Shown here in pieces: positions 37,259 to 45,940 of a DNA stretch of 64,000 nt. The translations under genes and the position numbers were made by a program. Below the pieces are notes generated by a model. It had not been told where the DNA came from, did not search any database, and saw nothing but the letters and a program-made list of their open reading frames with translations. Origin of the DNA: Grimontia marina (GTDB lineage Bacteria; Pseudomonadota; Gammaproteobacteria; Enterobacterales; Vibrionaceae); NCBI RefSeq assembly GCF_900060185.1, contig NZ_FIZY01000009.1, forward strand, positions 1 to 64,000, read 5' to 3'. The number at the start of each line of letters is the position of its first letter. Positions within the stretch are counted from its first letter, which is position 1.

Positions 37259-37783
37259 TTAATAATCGAGTTCTTCAACGGTGTGGTGCTGGTTGGTGAA
37301 CACACAAATGTCACCCGCGATGGTCAGTGATTTTTCAGCGATTTCACGCGCATCCAGCTCGGTATTTTCCAGCAGTGCGGTTGCCGCTGCTTGGGCAAAG
37401 TTACCACCCGAACCGATCGCAATCAGATCGTGCTCCGGCTGAACCACATCACCATTACCTGTGATAATCAAAGACGCCGTTTCGTCCGCTACCGCCAGCA
37501 GCGCTTCAAGGCGACGCAACGCACGGTCAGTCCGCCAGTCTTTGGCCAGTTCCACCGCCGCTTTGGTTAGATGACCCTGATGCATCTCCAGTTTGCGCTC
37601 GAAGCGTTCAAAAAGGGTGAATGCATCAGCAGTACCACCGGCAAAACCTGCCAGTACCTTGTTGTTATATAAACGGCGAACTTTGCGGGCATTGCCTTTC
37701 ATGACCGTATTACCCAGTGACACCTGGCCATCACCGGCGATCACTACTTTGCCGTTGCGGCGAACAGAAACGATAGTTGTCAC
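37259..37783 (-). CDS. hslV: HslUV protease peptidase subunit HslV
   Basis: HslV is the proteasome-beta-like peptidase of the HslUV complex. After removal of Met the N-terminal Thr (MTTIVSVRR) is the nucleophile; [20 protein letters not shown] carries the active-site Asp-Lys region, [15 protein letters not shown] and [15 protein letters not shown] the rest of the beta fold. Length is 174, as expected. The complex degrades misfolded and regulatory proteins such as SulA in the cytosol. Confidence 0.98.
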   Translation of the reverse strand: MTTIVSVRRNGKVVIAGDGQVSLGNTVMKGNARKVRRLYNNKVLAGFAGGTADAFTLFERFERKLEMHQGHLTKAAVELAKDWRTDRALRRLEALLAVADETASLIITGNGDVVQPEHDLIAIGSGGNFAQAAATALLENTELDAREIAEKSLTIAGDICVFTNQHHTVEELDY

Positions 37784-37837
37784 GGAAGAACCTCTACTTT
37801 TCTCTCTGGTTATTACCAGTATGGGTTGTTACAGCAA

Positions 37838-37866
37838 AGGTGGGGACGGAGATAAATAAATTCAAG
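37838..37866 (-). promoter_or_regulatory. Candidate heat-shock (sigma-32) promoter of hslVU
   Basis: On the minus strand CTTGAA is followed after 15 bases by CCCCACCT, close to the consensus CTTGAA-N13to15-CCCCATNT. The start of transcription would fall about 45 bases before hslV. Confidence 0.7.
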
Positions 37867-37931
37867 GGCAAAGCCGTCGAGAATACGGGGTTGCCCTTCA
37901 AGTGTTCAGAATCAGTTCAAGTGGCTGGAAA

Positions 37932-38498
37932 TCAGTTCCAATACCAGATAGCACAAGGCTCAATACCTGCTCGTCGCAGCAGGTTGCGGTCCCGTTCAGC
38001 TTCCCGCTTCATCGGATAAGGTCCGAGCACGACACGGTACCAAAGGCCTTTCTCGCCCTGGCTGGTTTTGATGTGGCTTTCCAAACCCTGAAAGGCAATC
38101 AGCGCTTTACGTTCGTCAGCCTGACTGGCACTGCGATAAGCGCCACACTGCATCAGATAGGGGCGGGTGGAAAGCTCAGGCTCGTTGGCCTCGACTTTCA
38201 CTTCTTTGTTTTCCAGCTCTTCAATGTAGCTCCACTTCTCCTCAGGTTTTGGCGGGATCACTTTCTCGTCTTTCTTCTGAGGTTTAACGGCTGGCTTCAC
38301 CGGTTTGGTTTCAACAACAGGTTCTGCGGGTGGTTCACTGGTGGAAAGGTAATAGAGACCATAGCCAAAGCCTGCCACCAAGATCAGAGCGAGAAAAGCC
38401 CATTTGAAAGGGAAAGCAGGTTTAGGAGGCTGCTTCTTGGTGTTTCGGGTTGGTTTACGTGGTGCTTTGCCACGTTTGACATAATCTCTGGTTGCCAC
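37932..38498 (-). CDS. ftsN: Cell division protein FtsN
   Basis: FtsN triggers septal peptidoglycan synthesis. The 188-residue bitopic protein has a short basic cytoplasmic part (RDYVKRGKAPRKPTRNTKK), a membrane helix near residues 31-50, a Pro/Lys-rich periplasmic linker and a C-terminal SPOR domain (about 112-188: YLMQCGAYRSASQADERKAL and WYRVVLGPYPMKREAERDR). It is shorter than E. coli FtsN (319 residues), mostly in the linker. The inverted repeat AAGGGCAA/TTGCCCTT (37864-37871, 37891-37898) behind it may end its transcript and overlaps the hslV promoter. It lies between cytR and hslV, as in enterics. Confidence 0.92.
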   Translation of the reverse strand: MATRDYVKRGKAPRKPTRNTKKQPPKPAFPFKWAFLALILVAGFGYGLYYLSTSEPPAEPVVETKPVKPAVKPQKKDEKVIPPKPEEKWSYIEELENKEVKVEANEPELSTRPYLMQCGAYRSASQADERKALIAFQGLESHIKTSQGEKGLWYRVVLGPYPMKREAERDRNLLRRAGIEPCAIWYWN

Positions 38499-38535
38499 TG
38501 ATTTTCGTGTCTTTTCTGCTCAATAAAGGCTATAT

Positions 38536-38567
38536 GGTACTGGCTCGCGAACTCGCGCGCCAGTACC
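38536..38567 (-). terminator. Long hairpin behind cytR
   Basis: GGTACTGGC and GCCAGTACC pair perfectly, with CGCG/CGCG extending the stem after one mismatch. It lies 13 bp after the cytR stop. The T content after it on the minus strand is modest, so ending of cytR is likely but not certain. Confidence 0.6.
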
Positions 38568-38579
38568 AGTCTGACCAGA

Positions 38580-39584
38580 TTAGCGTGATGGTGGTGCCAC
38601 ACTCTCGCGGATAACGAGCTGAGCATCAAGAAGGCGTGAACCTGCTTGCACATCATTGCCTTTGAGGATTTTCAGCAGCATCAACATCGCCTGACGGCCG
38701 ATATCGTAGCGAGGCTGGGAAACCGTGGTCAGGGCGGGGTCACAGTACTCCGCAAACTGGATGTCATCAAAACCGACAATCGAAATGTCATGCGGGACTC
38801 GGAAGCCCAGTCGCTTCGCCTGTTGCATGGCACCAATCGCCATCACATCTGAATGACAGAAAACTGCAGTCGGTGGCGTTGGCAGCGAAAGCAGGGTGGT
38901 CATCGCTCGTGCGCCTGCAGCAAAGGTGAAATCACCGGTCACTGTGTATGCAGGATTGATGGTCACGCCACCACGGCGCAGCGCCTGTTGATAGCCCTGC
39001 ACGCGGAACTGGGTGAGCGCAGCATCAGGATCGCCGGTGATCTGCGCGATCTGCTTGTGGCCTACCTGAGTCAGGTAGTTCACGGCTTCAAACGCTGCCG
39101 TCAGGTTGTCGATGTGAACGGTAGGCAGTTCCAGTTCCGGCGCGTATTCACAGGCCATGACTAAAGGTGGCAGGTTTTTCTGCTCCGGTTTGCTGACGTC
39201 AAAAGGAAGATCAGTACCTAAAAGTAGCATGCCGTCAGCTTGCTTGGTGAAGACCAGATTAACGAACGAACTTTCACGGCTTTCCTGTTGGCCACTGTCA
39301 CCCAGCAGCACGAGATAACCGTGCTCCATTGCCGCCTCTTCGATGCCGCGAATGATCTCTGTGAAGTAGGGATCACAGATATCAGGCACGATAGCCACGA
39401 TGGTTTTTGATTCATTGCGACGTAAGTTTCTTGCCAGCGAGTTGGGGCTGTAGCCCGCTTCCATTACTGCTTGCTCAACTTTTTTTCGGGTAGACGCAGA
39501 GACTTTTTCCGGGTTCATCAGCGCGCGAGAAACCGTCGCCGTAGAGACGCCGGCCAGATGGGCAACATCCTTCATTGTCGCCAT
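38580..39584 (-). CDS. cytR: LacI-family transcriptional regulator CytR
   Basis: CytR represses nucleoside uptake and breakdown genes together with CRP and responds to cytidine; in Vibrio it also affects competence. The HTH ATMKDVAHLAGVSTATVSRAL (shortened here by one) stands at residues 2-22, the hinge near 45-60, and the periplasmic-binding-like domain follows (VPDICDPYFTEIIRGIEEAA; ISIVGFDDIQFAEYCDPALT). ATG at 39584 follows GAGGAA; the longer frame to 39668 is not supported. At 334 residues it fits. Position between ftsN and priA is the conserved one. Confidence 0.93.
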   Translation of the reverse strand: MATMKDVAHLAGVSTATVSRALMNPEKVSASTRKKVEQAVMEAGYSPNSLARNLRRNESKTIVAIVPDICDPYFTEIIRGIEEAAMEHGYLVLLGDSGQQESRESSFVNLVFTKQADGMLLLGTDLPFDVSKPEQKNLPPLVMACEYAPELELPTVHIDNLTAAFEAVNYLTQVGHKQIAQITGDPDAALTQFRVQGYQQALRRGGVTINPAYTVTGDFTFAAGARAMTTLLSLPTPPTAVFCHSDVMAIGAMQQAKRLGFRVPHDISIVGFDDIQFAEYCDPALTTVSQPRYDIGRQAMLMLLKILKGNDVQAGSRLLDAQLVIRESVAPPSR

Positions 39585-39768
39585 AGTGTAATTCCTCTTT
39601 ATCGTTATGATTGGCGATGCTTCCCAGATGACCGGGACCTTCAGCAACGGGACAATTTTTGTCCACACGTCCTATCTTAATCCGATGGAGATGTATTAAA
39701 CATGGTCATGTTAACAGTAATTGCAAGAATACCGTGATCTCGGTCGGTTTAAGTGAATGAAATTGCGT

Positions 39769-41964
39769 TCAGCTCATATCTTGCGGCTCGATATCGAGTG
39801 ACCAGCGGACTTTTTTAGAAAGCGGTAACTGTCGAATAGCCGGCAGTGCCATGGTTAATCTTTGCTGTAAAATCTTACGGTTAGGCGCCTGGAAAACTAA
39901 CTGCCAGCGAAAACGTCCCGCCCGGCGGTGCAATGGCGCTGGCGCGGGGCCCATGACTGCACATTCATCTTCTGGGATTGGTGATGCATCAAGTGCGGTC
40001 CTCGCCTGATGCAGAAACTGCTCCACTTCCCCACTGTGGTGAGATTCGGCACGGAGTAGGGCGAAGTAGCTGTAAGGTGGCAGATGTGCCATTTTGCGCT
40101 CATTCAGCGCTTCAGCGGCAAAGCTGTCGTAGCCTCTGTGAATGAGCGACTGCAAGAGTGCATGTTCGGGGTGGTGGGTTTGTAGCAAAACATAGCCGGG
40201 CTTACTGGCACGTCCGGCGCGGCCAGCCACCTGAACAAACAGCTGTGCCAAACGTTCCGGTGCACGGAAATCGTTGCTGAACAGCGCGCTATCTACATCT
40301 ACTAAGGCTACCAAAGTGACATCGGGGAAGTGATGGCCTTTCGCCAGCATCTGGGTACCAATCAGTATTTGGTATTCTTTGTTGTGAATAGCAGTGAGGT
40401 AGGCTTCAAGCGAGCCTTTACGACGTGTGTTGTCACGGTCGATTCGGATGGTTTTGAATTCTGGAAACAGGGTTTCCAACTGGGTTTCCAGCTGCTCGGT
40501 GCCCACGCCGACACTGATCAGTTGTGTGGAGCCACAGCTTCCACATTGGTGCGGAATAGGGCGTTGCGATCCGCAATGGTGGCAGCGCAGTTCATTGCTG
40601 CTCTGATGCAGGGTGTAATAGGCGTCACAGCGTTTACATTCGGCCAACCAGCCACATTCATGGCACATCAGCGCCGGGGCATAGCCGCGGCGGTTTAAAA
40701 ACAACATCACCTGATTACCTTGGGAGAGGTGTTTTCGCATCTCGGCAATCAAAGGAGCGGATAGCCCAGCTTCTAAATACAAACCTCGGATATCCAACAC
40801 GCCGTTTTGGGTTTTCAGCGCATTTCCAGCACGGACAGATAAGATCAGGTGATGGTACTTGCCAGTTTTGGCATTGTGCAGGCTTTCAAGGCAAGGTGTG
40901 GCGGAGCCGAGCACAACAGGCACATTCTCTTCATGCCCGCGCATAACCGCCAGATCGCGGGCGTGATAACGGAAAGAGTCCTGCTGTTTATAAGAGGCAT
41001 CATGTTCTTCATCGACAACAATAATGCCGAGTGACTTACACGGCGAAAAAAGAGCGGATCGGGTACCAATAATAATGGCGGCTTCATTATCACGGGCAGC
41101 CAGCCAGGCGTTGAGGCGCTCGGTGTCATTAAGCCCGGAATGCATCACTACAACGGGTACATTGAAGCGGCGTTTGAAACGGTTGATGGTTTGCGGTGTT
41201 AAGCCAATTTCGGGTACCAGAATGAGCGCTTGCTGGCCGCGTTTTAGCACAGGCTCCAAGAGGTTCAGGTAGACTTCCGTTTTCCCCGAACCGGTGACGC
41301 CCTCTATTAAATAGCAAGCAAATTCCGGATTGGCATTGATAGTTGCAACCGCCATGGCCTGCTCGCTGTTAAGCCTTGGTTTGTCTTCCACTACCTCATA
41401 ACGCTGTTGCCAGGGCTTGACGCTCTGCTCTTTCACCGCTTCAATCCAGCCTTTTTCTTCCACTGCTTTGAGAATGGTGGCGCTTAAGTCTTCTTCGAGC
41501 AGATCGCTATGTGTCATCGCACCCTGGCGTAATAAGGTTAAAGCGCGTGCCTGTTTCGGCGCCCGGGTGAGGGCTGACAAAGGCTGTTCTTTCCCGGCTT
41601 CTGTCAGTTGCCAGCACTTTTCACGGTCTTTGACCGCAGGCTTGCCTTTTCGCAGTGCACCCGGCATGACAGTCGCCAGTGCATCACCCAATGGATATTG
41701 GTAATAGCGACTTGCCCAGTTCAATACCTTATATAAAGAGGGTGTCCATAGCGGGGTGCTATCCAAAACCACATTGATGGGTTTGATTTGCTCGAGCGGA
41801 AATTCTGAGGTGTTGGTCAATGCGACGACAATGCCCACTTTATATTGCTTACCAAACGGGACACGCACGCGACCACCCACTACCGGCATTTCATTAGCAA
41901 TGCGATAGTCGAAGGTTTTATGAAGCGGAACGGGCAGCGCCACCTGAGCAATCGTCGGGGTCAT
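39769..41964 (-). CDS. priA: Primosomal protein N' (replication restart helicase PriA)
   Basis: PriA recognises abandoned forks and reloads DnaB. The 731 residues show the N-terminal 3'-DNA-binding domain (VALPVPLHKTFDYRI), Walker A LIEGVTGSGKTEVYL near residue 220, the DEEH box IIVVDEEHDASYKQQ, and the zinc-binding insert with paired cysteines (CHECGWLAECKRCDAYYTL; CHHCGSQRPIPHQCGSCGS), then helicase motif VAGRAGRASKPGYVLLQT. It is divergent from rpmE across 248 bp. Confidence 0.97.
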   Translation of the reverse strand: MTPTIAQVALPVPLHKTFDYRIANEMPVVGGRVRVPFGKQYKVGIVVALTNTSEFPLEQIKPINVVLDSTPLWTPSLYKVLNWASRYYQYPLGDALATVMPGALRKGKPAVKDREKCWQLTEAGKEQPLSALTRAPKQARALTLLRQGAMTHSDLLEEDLSATILKAVEEKGWIEAVKEQSVKPWQQRYEVVEDKPRLNSEQAMAVATINANPEFACYLIEGVTGSGKTEVYLNLLEPVLKRGQQALILVPEIGLTPQTINRFKRRFNVPVVVMHSGLNDTERLNAWLAARDNEAAIIIGTRSALFSPCKSLGIIVVDEEHDASYKQQDSFRYHARDLAVMRGHEENVPVVLGSATPCLESLHNAKTGKYHHLILSVRAGNALKTQNGVLDIRGLYLEAGLSAPLIAEMRKHLSQGNQVMLFLNRRGYAPALMCHECGWLAECKRCDAYYTLHQSSNELRCHHCGSQRPIPHQCGSCGSTQLISVGVGTEQLETQLETLFPEFKTIRIDRDNTRRKGSLEAYLTAIHNKEYQILIGTQMLAKGHHFPDVTLVALVDVDSALFSNDFRAPERLAQLFVQVAGRAGRASKPGYVLLQTHHPEHALLQSLIHRGYDSFAAEALNERKMAHLPPYSYFALLRAESHHSGEVEQFLHQARTALDASPIPEDECAVMGPAPAPLHRRAGRFRWQLVFQAPNRKILQQRLTMALPAIRQLPLSKKVRWSLDIEPQDMS

Positions 41965-42097
41965 TGTACGATAAGGTCTTAGAATTCAAATAAGGTTGGC
42001 GACAGTGTACCCATGCTGCTGGCGGGCGAAAAGTACAGGGTGAATATTCTTTGGCACTGTCCATTGAAAGTACATGGAAATGAATTGAACAAAAAAG

Positions 42098-42126
42098 TTG
42101 CGATCGCAGGTCACCTTGATTAAAAT
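42098..42126 (+). promoter_or_regulatory. Sigma-70 promoter of rpmE
   Basis: TTGCGA and TAAAAT stand 17 bp apart (42098-42103 and 42121-42126), giving a leader of about 80 bases before rpmE. The leader contains GCTCGGGAGAGC (42172-42183), a small hairpin. Confidence 0.65.
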
Positions 42127-42212
42127 CCGCGCCTTACAAACAGTTTGTTAACGACGTGTGGTGCCCGATAGGCTCGGGAGAGCGACACGGCCTTAGATAA
42201 GAGGTAATCCCT

Positions 42213-42425
42213 ATGAAAGCTGGTATCCATCCAGAATACGCTGCAGTAACTGCAAAATGTTCATGTGGCAACACTTTTGAATTCAAAACGACTCTGGGTA
42301 AAGACATCAACCTGGACGTATGTGACAAGTGTCACCCATTCTACACTGGTACTCAGCGTGTAGTTGACACCGGTGGCCGTGTTGACCGCTTTAAGAAACG
42401 TTTTGGCGTTCTTAGCAGCAAGTAA
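42213..42425 (+). CDS. rpmE: 50S ribosomal protein L31 (zinc form)
   Basis: A 70-residue L31 of the zinc-binding class: C16, C18, C37 and C40 ([23 protein letters not shown]) form the metal site that the zinc-independent paralogue YkgM lacks. L31 bridges the two ribosomal subunits. Its presence implies a possible zinc reserve role. The gene stands alone behind its own promoter and a strong terminator, in the same place beside priA as in E. coli. Confidence 0.98.
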   Translation: MKAGIHPEYAAVTAKCSCGNTFEFKTTLGKDINLDVCDKCHPFYTGTQRVVDTGGRVDRFKKRFGVLSSK

Positions 42426-42438
42426 TTGCGAATTGAAT

Positions 42439-42467
42439 AAAAAAGGGTGCGTAAGCACCCTTTTTTT
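42439..42467 (+). terminator. Intrinsic terminator of rpmE
   Basis: AAAAGGGTGC-GTAA-GCACCCTTTT followed by a further T run. Confidence 0.95.
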
Positions 42468-42695
42468 GTTGCCTGATACAGCTTGTAAGACCTTTTACAC
42501 CCTTCAGTATAGGTAGACTATTACAGTTTATCCAAGCGAGTTTTGCCAACTTGGTTCAATCCTTACTGGCTCTGGCTTTCGCGCTGCGTTAACATTTTAA
42601 ATTCCTTTATCTTCCACCCAATGACCTGAAAGTGTCATAAGAAATAACGACACTTGTCTTTTATTTGAGTCCGCTAAACTCAATAGAGGGATAAT

Positions 42696-42817
42696 TCATT
42701 GCCTGTGTGGAGATACAGGCAATGAGCGGGGATATGCAACCTGGATGAACATTGGAATGCGCATATTCCCTCACTTGCTGATTGTAATGCCCAGCTTGCG
42801 GGAAGGCAGTCAGCAAG
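42696..42817 (+). promoter_or_regulatory. Structured leader upstream of the malic enzyme gene
   Basis: Three hairpins in a row: TCATTGCCTGT/ACAGGCAATGA (eleven pairs, 42696-42725), GGAAT/ATTCC (42754-42769) and CTTGCTGA/TCAGCAAG (42774-42817, with CCC/GGG inside). No T run follows any of them. The 457-bp gap between rpmE and the malic enzyme gene has no other visible gene. It matches no riboswitch class I can recall. Confidence 0.5.
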
Positions 42818-42883
42818 ATAATGGGGCAGGCAGAGGGCCCTTTATTATATTTAGCCAATAACAATTATAGTCAGGAACAATAC

Positions 42884-44140
42884 ATGTCTGAAGACAAACG
42901 CCAACAGGCGCTGGATTATCATGAGTTTCCAGTGCCGGGCAAAATCTCCGTAGAACTCTCCAAACCCGCTGATACGGTAGAAGATCTGGCGCTGGCATAC
43001 AGCCCGGGTGTTGCCGAACCGGTCCGAGAAATCGCACAAGATGCCGACAATGTTTATAAATACACTGCAAAAGGCAACATGGTTGCAGTGATCTCAAACG
43101 GCACCGCGATCCTCGGTCTGGGCAACCTTGGCCCGCTGGCATCCAAGCCGGTGATGGAAGGTAAAGCACTGCTGTTCAAACGCTTCGCTGGACTCGACTC
43201 CATCGACATTGAAGTGAAACACCGCACTATCGAAGAGTTCGTCGATACGGTCGCGAACATTTCCGACACTTTCGGTGGTATCAACTTGGAAGACATCAAA
43301 GCACCAGACTGCTTTGAGATTGAAAAGCAGCTCATCGAGCGCTGTCATGTACCGGTATTTCACGATGACCAACACGGTACCGCGATTGTGACTGCAGCAG
43401 GTATGTTGAACGCGCTTGAGCTTCAGGGCAAAGACATCAAAGAGTCAGTCATCATCTGTCTGGGTGCAGGCGCTGCTGCGGTTGCGTGTATGGAGCTGCT
43501 CATCAAATGTGGTGCACAGCGTGAGAAAATCTACATGCTGGATCGCAAAGGCGTGATTCATACCCGTCGTGATGACATCAATGAGTACAAGCAGCTATTC
43601 GCTAACAACACCGACAAGCGTACGCTGGAAGACGTGATTGAAGGCGCGGACATTTTCCTCGGCGTATCCGGACCGGATCTGTTGCCAGCGGAAGCGCTGA
43701 AACTGATGGCGGATAAGCCAATCGTGTTTGCGTGTTCAAACCCGGATCCGGAAATCAAACCGGAGCTGGCACACGAAGTGCGAGATGACCTCATCATGGG
43801 TACCGGTCGTTCCGATTACCCCAACCAGGTAAACAATGTCCTTTGTTTCCCATTCATTTTCCGTGGTGCACTGGATGTTCGCGCCAGCCGCATCAACGAC
43901 GAAATGAAACTGGCAGCGGTAGAGGCAATTCGTGCGCTGGCGAAAGAGCCGGTACCCGAGGGTGTATTAAAAGCGGCACGCGTTGATAAGCTACAATTCG
44001 GTAAGGAATACATCATTCCAAAACCGATGGATCCACGTTTGCTGCCACGCGTAGCTAAAGCTGTTGCACAAGCAGCAGTGGATTCAGGTGTTGCGCGTAT
44101 TGAAATGCCAGAAAATTACATGGCAGATAAAGAAGCTTAA
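42884..44140 (+). CDS. Malic enzyme (oxaloacetate-decarboxylating malate dehydrogenase), short form
   Basis: Converts malate to pyruvate with NAD(P). The 418-residue form lacks the phosphotransacetylase-like C-terminal half of E. coli MaeB (about 760 residues) and resembles the short bacterial enzymes. Seen: LAYSPGVAEPVREIA near residue 40, GLGNLGPLASKPVMEGK near residue 82, the metal-binding FHDDQHGTAIV near residue 160, and the dinucleotide fold ICLGAGAAAVACMELL near residue 190. Cofactor choice cannot be told by eye. ATG at 42884 follows AGGAA; the frame is open 63 bases further up through the leader. It is convergent with metJ. Confidence 0.92.
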   Translation: MSEDKRQQALDYHEFPVPGKISVELSKPADTVEDLALAYSPGVAEPVREIAQDADNVYKYTAKGNMVAVISNGTAILGLGNLGPLASKPVMEGKALLFKRFAGLDSIDIEVKHRTIEEFVDTVANISDTFGGINLEDIKAPDCFEIEKQLIERCHVPVFHDDQHGTAIVTAAGMLNALELQGKDIKESVIICLGAGAAAVACMELLIKCGAQREKIYMLDRKGVIHTRRDDINEYKQLFANNTDKRTLEDVIEGADIFLGVSGPDLLPAEALKLMADKPIVFACSNPDPEIKPELAHEVRDDLIMGTGRSDYPNQVNNVLCFPFIFRGALDVRASRINDEMKLAAVEAIRALAKEPVPEGVLKAARVDKLQFGKEYIIPKPMDPRLLPRVAKAVAQAAVDSGVARIEMPENYMADKEA

Positions 44141-44159
44141 TTGCCGCTTTATCTGAATG

Positions 44160-44188
44160 AAAAAACCAGCCGATCGGCTGGTTTTTTG
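44160..44188. terminator. Bidirectional terminator between malic enzyme gene and metJ
   Basis: AAAAAACCAGCC-GATC-GGCTGGTTTTTT; symmetric T runs serve both convergent genes. Confidence 0.95.
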
Positions 44189-44216
44189 TTTGAATATTTT
44201 CGCAATACTAACGAAA

Positions 44217-44534
44217 TCAATACTCTTCTTCGTTAAACTCTATACCAAGCTCTTTCATAATGCGCTTAACTTCGGCAGGCACACTATCGCTTTTGTCCTT
44301 GCGAATATCGTCGTCTGTTGGCAGTGGTTGACCGGTGTAGGCATGAAGAAATGCTTCGCACAGCAATTCACTGTTTGTGGCATGGCGTAGATTGTTAATC
44401 TGGCGACGGGTACGCTCGTCGGTCAGGATTTTAAGCACTTTCAGCGGGATAGAAACGGTGATTTTCTTGACCTGCTCTTTCTTTTTACCGTGCTCGGCGT
44501 AAGGGTTAATATATTCGCCATTCCAGTCTGCCAT
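44217..44534 (-). CDS. metJ: Methionine repressor MetJ
   Basis: MetJ is a ribbon-helix-helix dimer that uses S-adenosylmethionine as corepressor. The 105-residue protein begins [20 protein letters not shown] and has the beta strand [12 protein letters not shown] (residues 23-34) that enters the DNA groove, then [20 protein letters not shown], very close to the enteric protein. It is divergent from metB; the four met boxes between them should control both. Confidence 0.98.
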   Translation of the reverse strand: MADWNGEYINPYAEHGKKKEQVKKITVSIPLKVLKILTDERTRRQINNLRHATNSELLCEAFLHAYTGQPLPTDDDIRKDKSDSVPAEVKRIMKELGIEFNEEEY

Positions 44535-44643
44535 TGTTCACCTTCTGTAGCAGTTTAGGGTCTAAAATCGCTGCCAACGCGGGAAACAAGGTACCCAAGT
44601 TGGATGAACCCCAAATTCTAGCGATATTAACTGCTACATGTAA

Positions 44644-44675
44644 AGACATGTAGACGTCTAGAAGTGTTGACGTCT
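44644..44675. promoter_or_regulatory. Four tandem MetJ boxes in the metJ-metB region
   Basis: Consecutive octamers AGACATGT, AGACGTCT, AGAAGTGT and TGACGTCT match the met box AGACGTCT at 6, 8, 5 and 7 of 8 positions. Further toward metB, GTTGACC/GGTCAAC (44695-44701, 44714-44720) forms an inverted repeat of unknown use in the metB leader. Confidence 0.93.
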
Positions 44676-44773
44676 CTAGCTTGAAAAGGTTAAGGTTGAC
44701 CAAATACCAATCAGGTCAACGACAGACCTAAGATTGAGCTGAATACGATCATTTTTTCACAGGGAAGCACGCC

Positions 44774-45940
44774 ATGAGCGACAAGAAGTCCGCAACCATC
44801 GCCGTCCGCACCGGTATCACTACAGATTCACAGCACCACGCCGTTGTGCCTCCACTGTATCTTTCTACCAATTACGAATTCCCTGAGTTTGGGGAAGTGC
44901 CCACTTATGATTACGCCCGTGGTGGTAATCCAACCCGTTCTTTACTGGAAAAAGCGCTCGCCGATCTGGAAAACGGTGCTGGCGCGGTAGTGACCAACTG
45001 TGGCATGGCAGCAATTAACCTTCTGCTTTCACTGGTTACTCCTGAAGACCTGATAATCGCGCCGCACGATTGCTATGGGGGAACTTACCGCTTGTTCGAT
45101 TCCCGAGCGAAAAGGGGCGCGTTCAAGGTGGAATTTGTTGACCAGACTGACGCGGTTGCGCTGGAAGAGGCATTGGCGAAGAACCCCAAACTGGTGTGGT
45201 TGGAAACGCCGTCCAACCCACTGCTGCGCGTGGTTGATATCGCTGCGATCTGTGAAAAAGCCAAAGCAGTTGGTGCATGGGTAGGGGTCGATAACACCTT
45301 CCTGTCTCCCGCTTTGCAGCAGCCACTAAACCTGGGTGCGGATTTCGTGGTGCACTCGACCACCAAATTTATCAATGGTCACTCTGACACCGTAGGTGGC
45401 GTAGTGGTGGCAAAAGAAGTTGAGCTTTATGAAGAGCTGAAGTGGTGGGGTAACTGCATTGGGGCAACCGGGAACGCGTTCGATAGCTACATGACATTGC
45501 GCGGTCTTCGTACTCTGAGCGCAAGAATGCGTCAACATGAAGAAAACAGTGCAGAAGTGTTGGAATGCCTCAAGCAAGAGCCGCTGGTGAGTACTATCTA
45601 CCATCCAGCGTTGCCAGCCCATCCGGGCCACGAGATTGCGAAGAAACAACAATCAGGTTTTGGCGGAATGTTGAGCTTTGAGCTTAAAGGCGGTGAAAGT
45701 GAGCTGAAACTTTTCCTTTCCTCCCTTAAGCTGTTCACTTTGGCCGAATCATTGGGTGGTGTGGAAAGTCTAGTGACGCATCCTGGCTCAATGACACACC
45801 GTGCCATGTCGGACGAAGCGCAGGCGGAAGCAGGTTTGGCGGCCACCTTGCTTCGCCTGTCTATCGGCTTGGAAGACAAATCTGATTTGGTCGCTGACCT
45901 CAAACAAGCATTCGATAAAGTCAGAGAGAGCCAGCAATGA
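44774..45940 (+). CDS. metB: Cystathionine gamma-synthase
   Basis: MetB joins O-succinylhomoserine and cysteine to cystathionine with PLP. The 388 residues show TNYEFPEFGEVPTYDYARGGNPTR (shortened family block near residue 31), VVTNCGMAAINLLL, VDNTFLSPALQQPL, and the PLP lysine in VHSTTKFINGHSDTVGG near residue 198. It overlaps metL by 4 bp (ATGA), forming the metBL operon under the MetJ boxes. Confidence 0.97.
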   Translation: MSDKKSATIAVRTGITTDSQHHAVVPPLYLSTNYEFPEFGEVPTYDYARGGNPTRSLLEKALADLENGAGAVVTNCGMAAINLLLSLVTPEDLIIAPHDCYGGTYRLFDSRAKRGAFKVEFVDQTDAVALEEALAKNPKLVWLETPSNPLLRVVDIAAICEKAKAVGAWVGVDNTFLSPALQQPLNLGADFVVHSTTKFINGHSDTVGGVVVAKEVELYEELKWWGNCIGATGNAFDSYMTLRGLRTLSARMRQHEENSAEVLECLKQEPLVSTIYHPALPAHPGHEIAKKQQSGFGGMLSFELKGGESELKLFLSSLKLFTLAESLGGVESLVTHPGSMTHRAMSDEAQAEAGLAATLLRLSIGLEDKSDLVADLKQAFDKVRESQQ

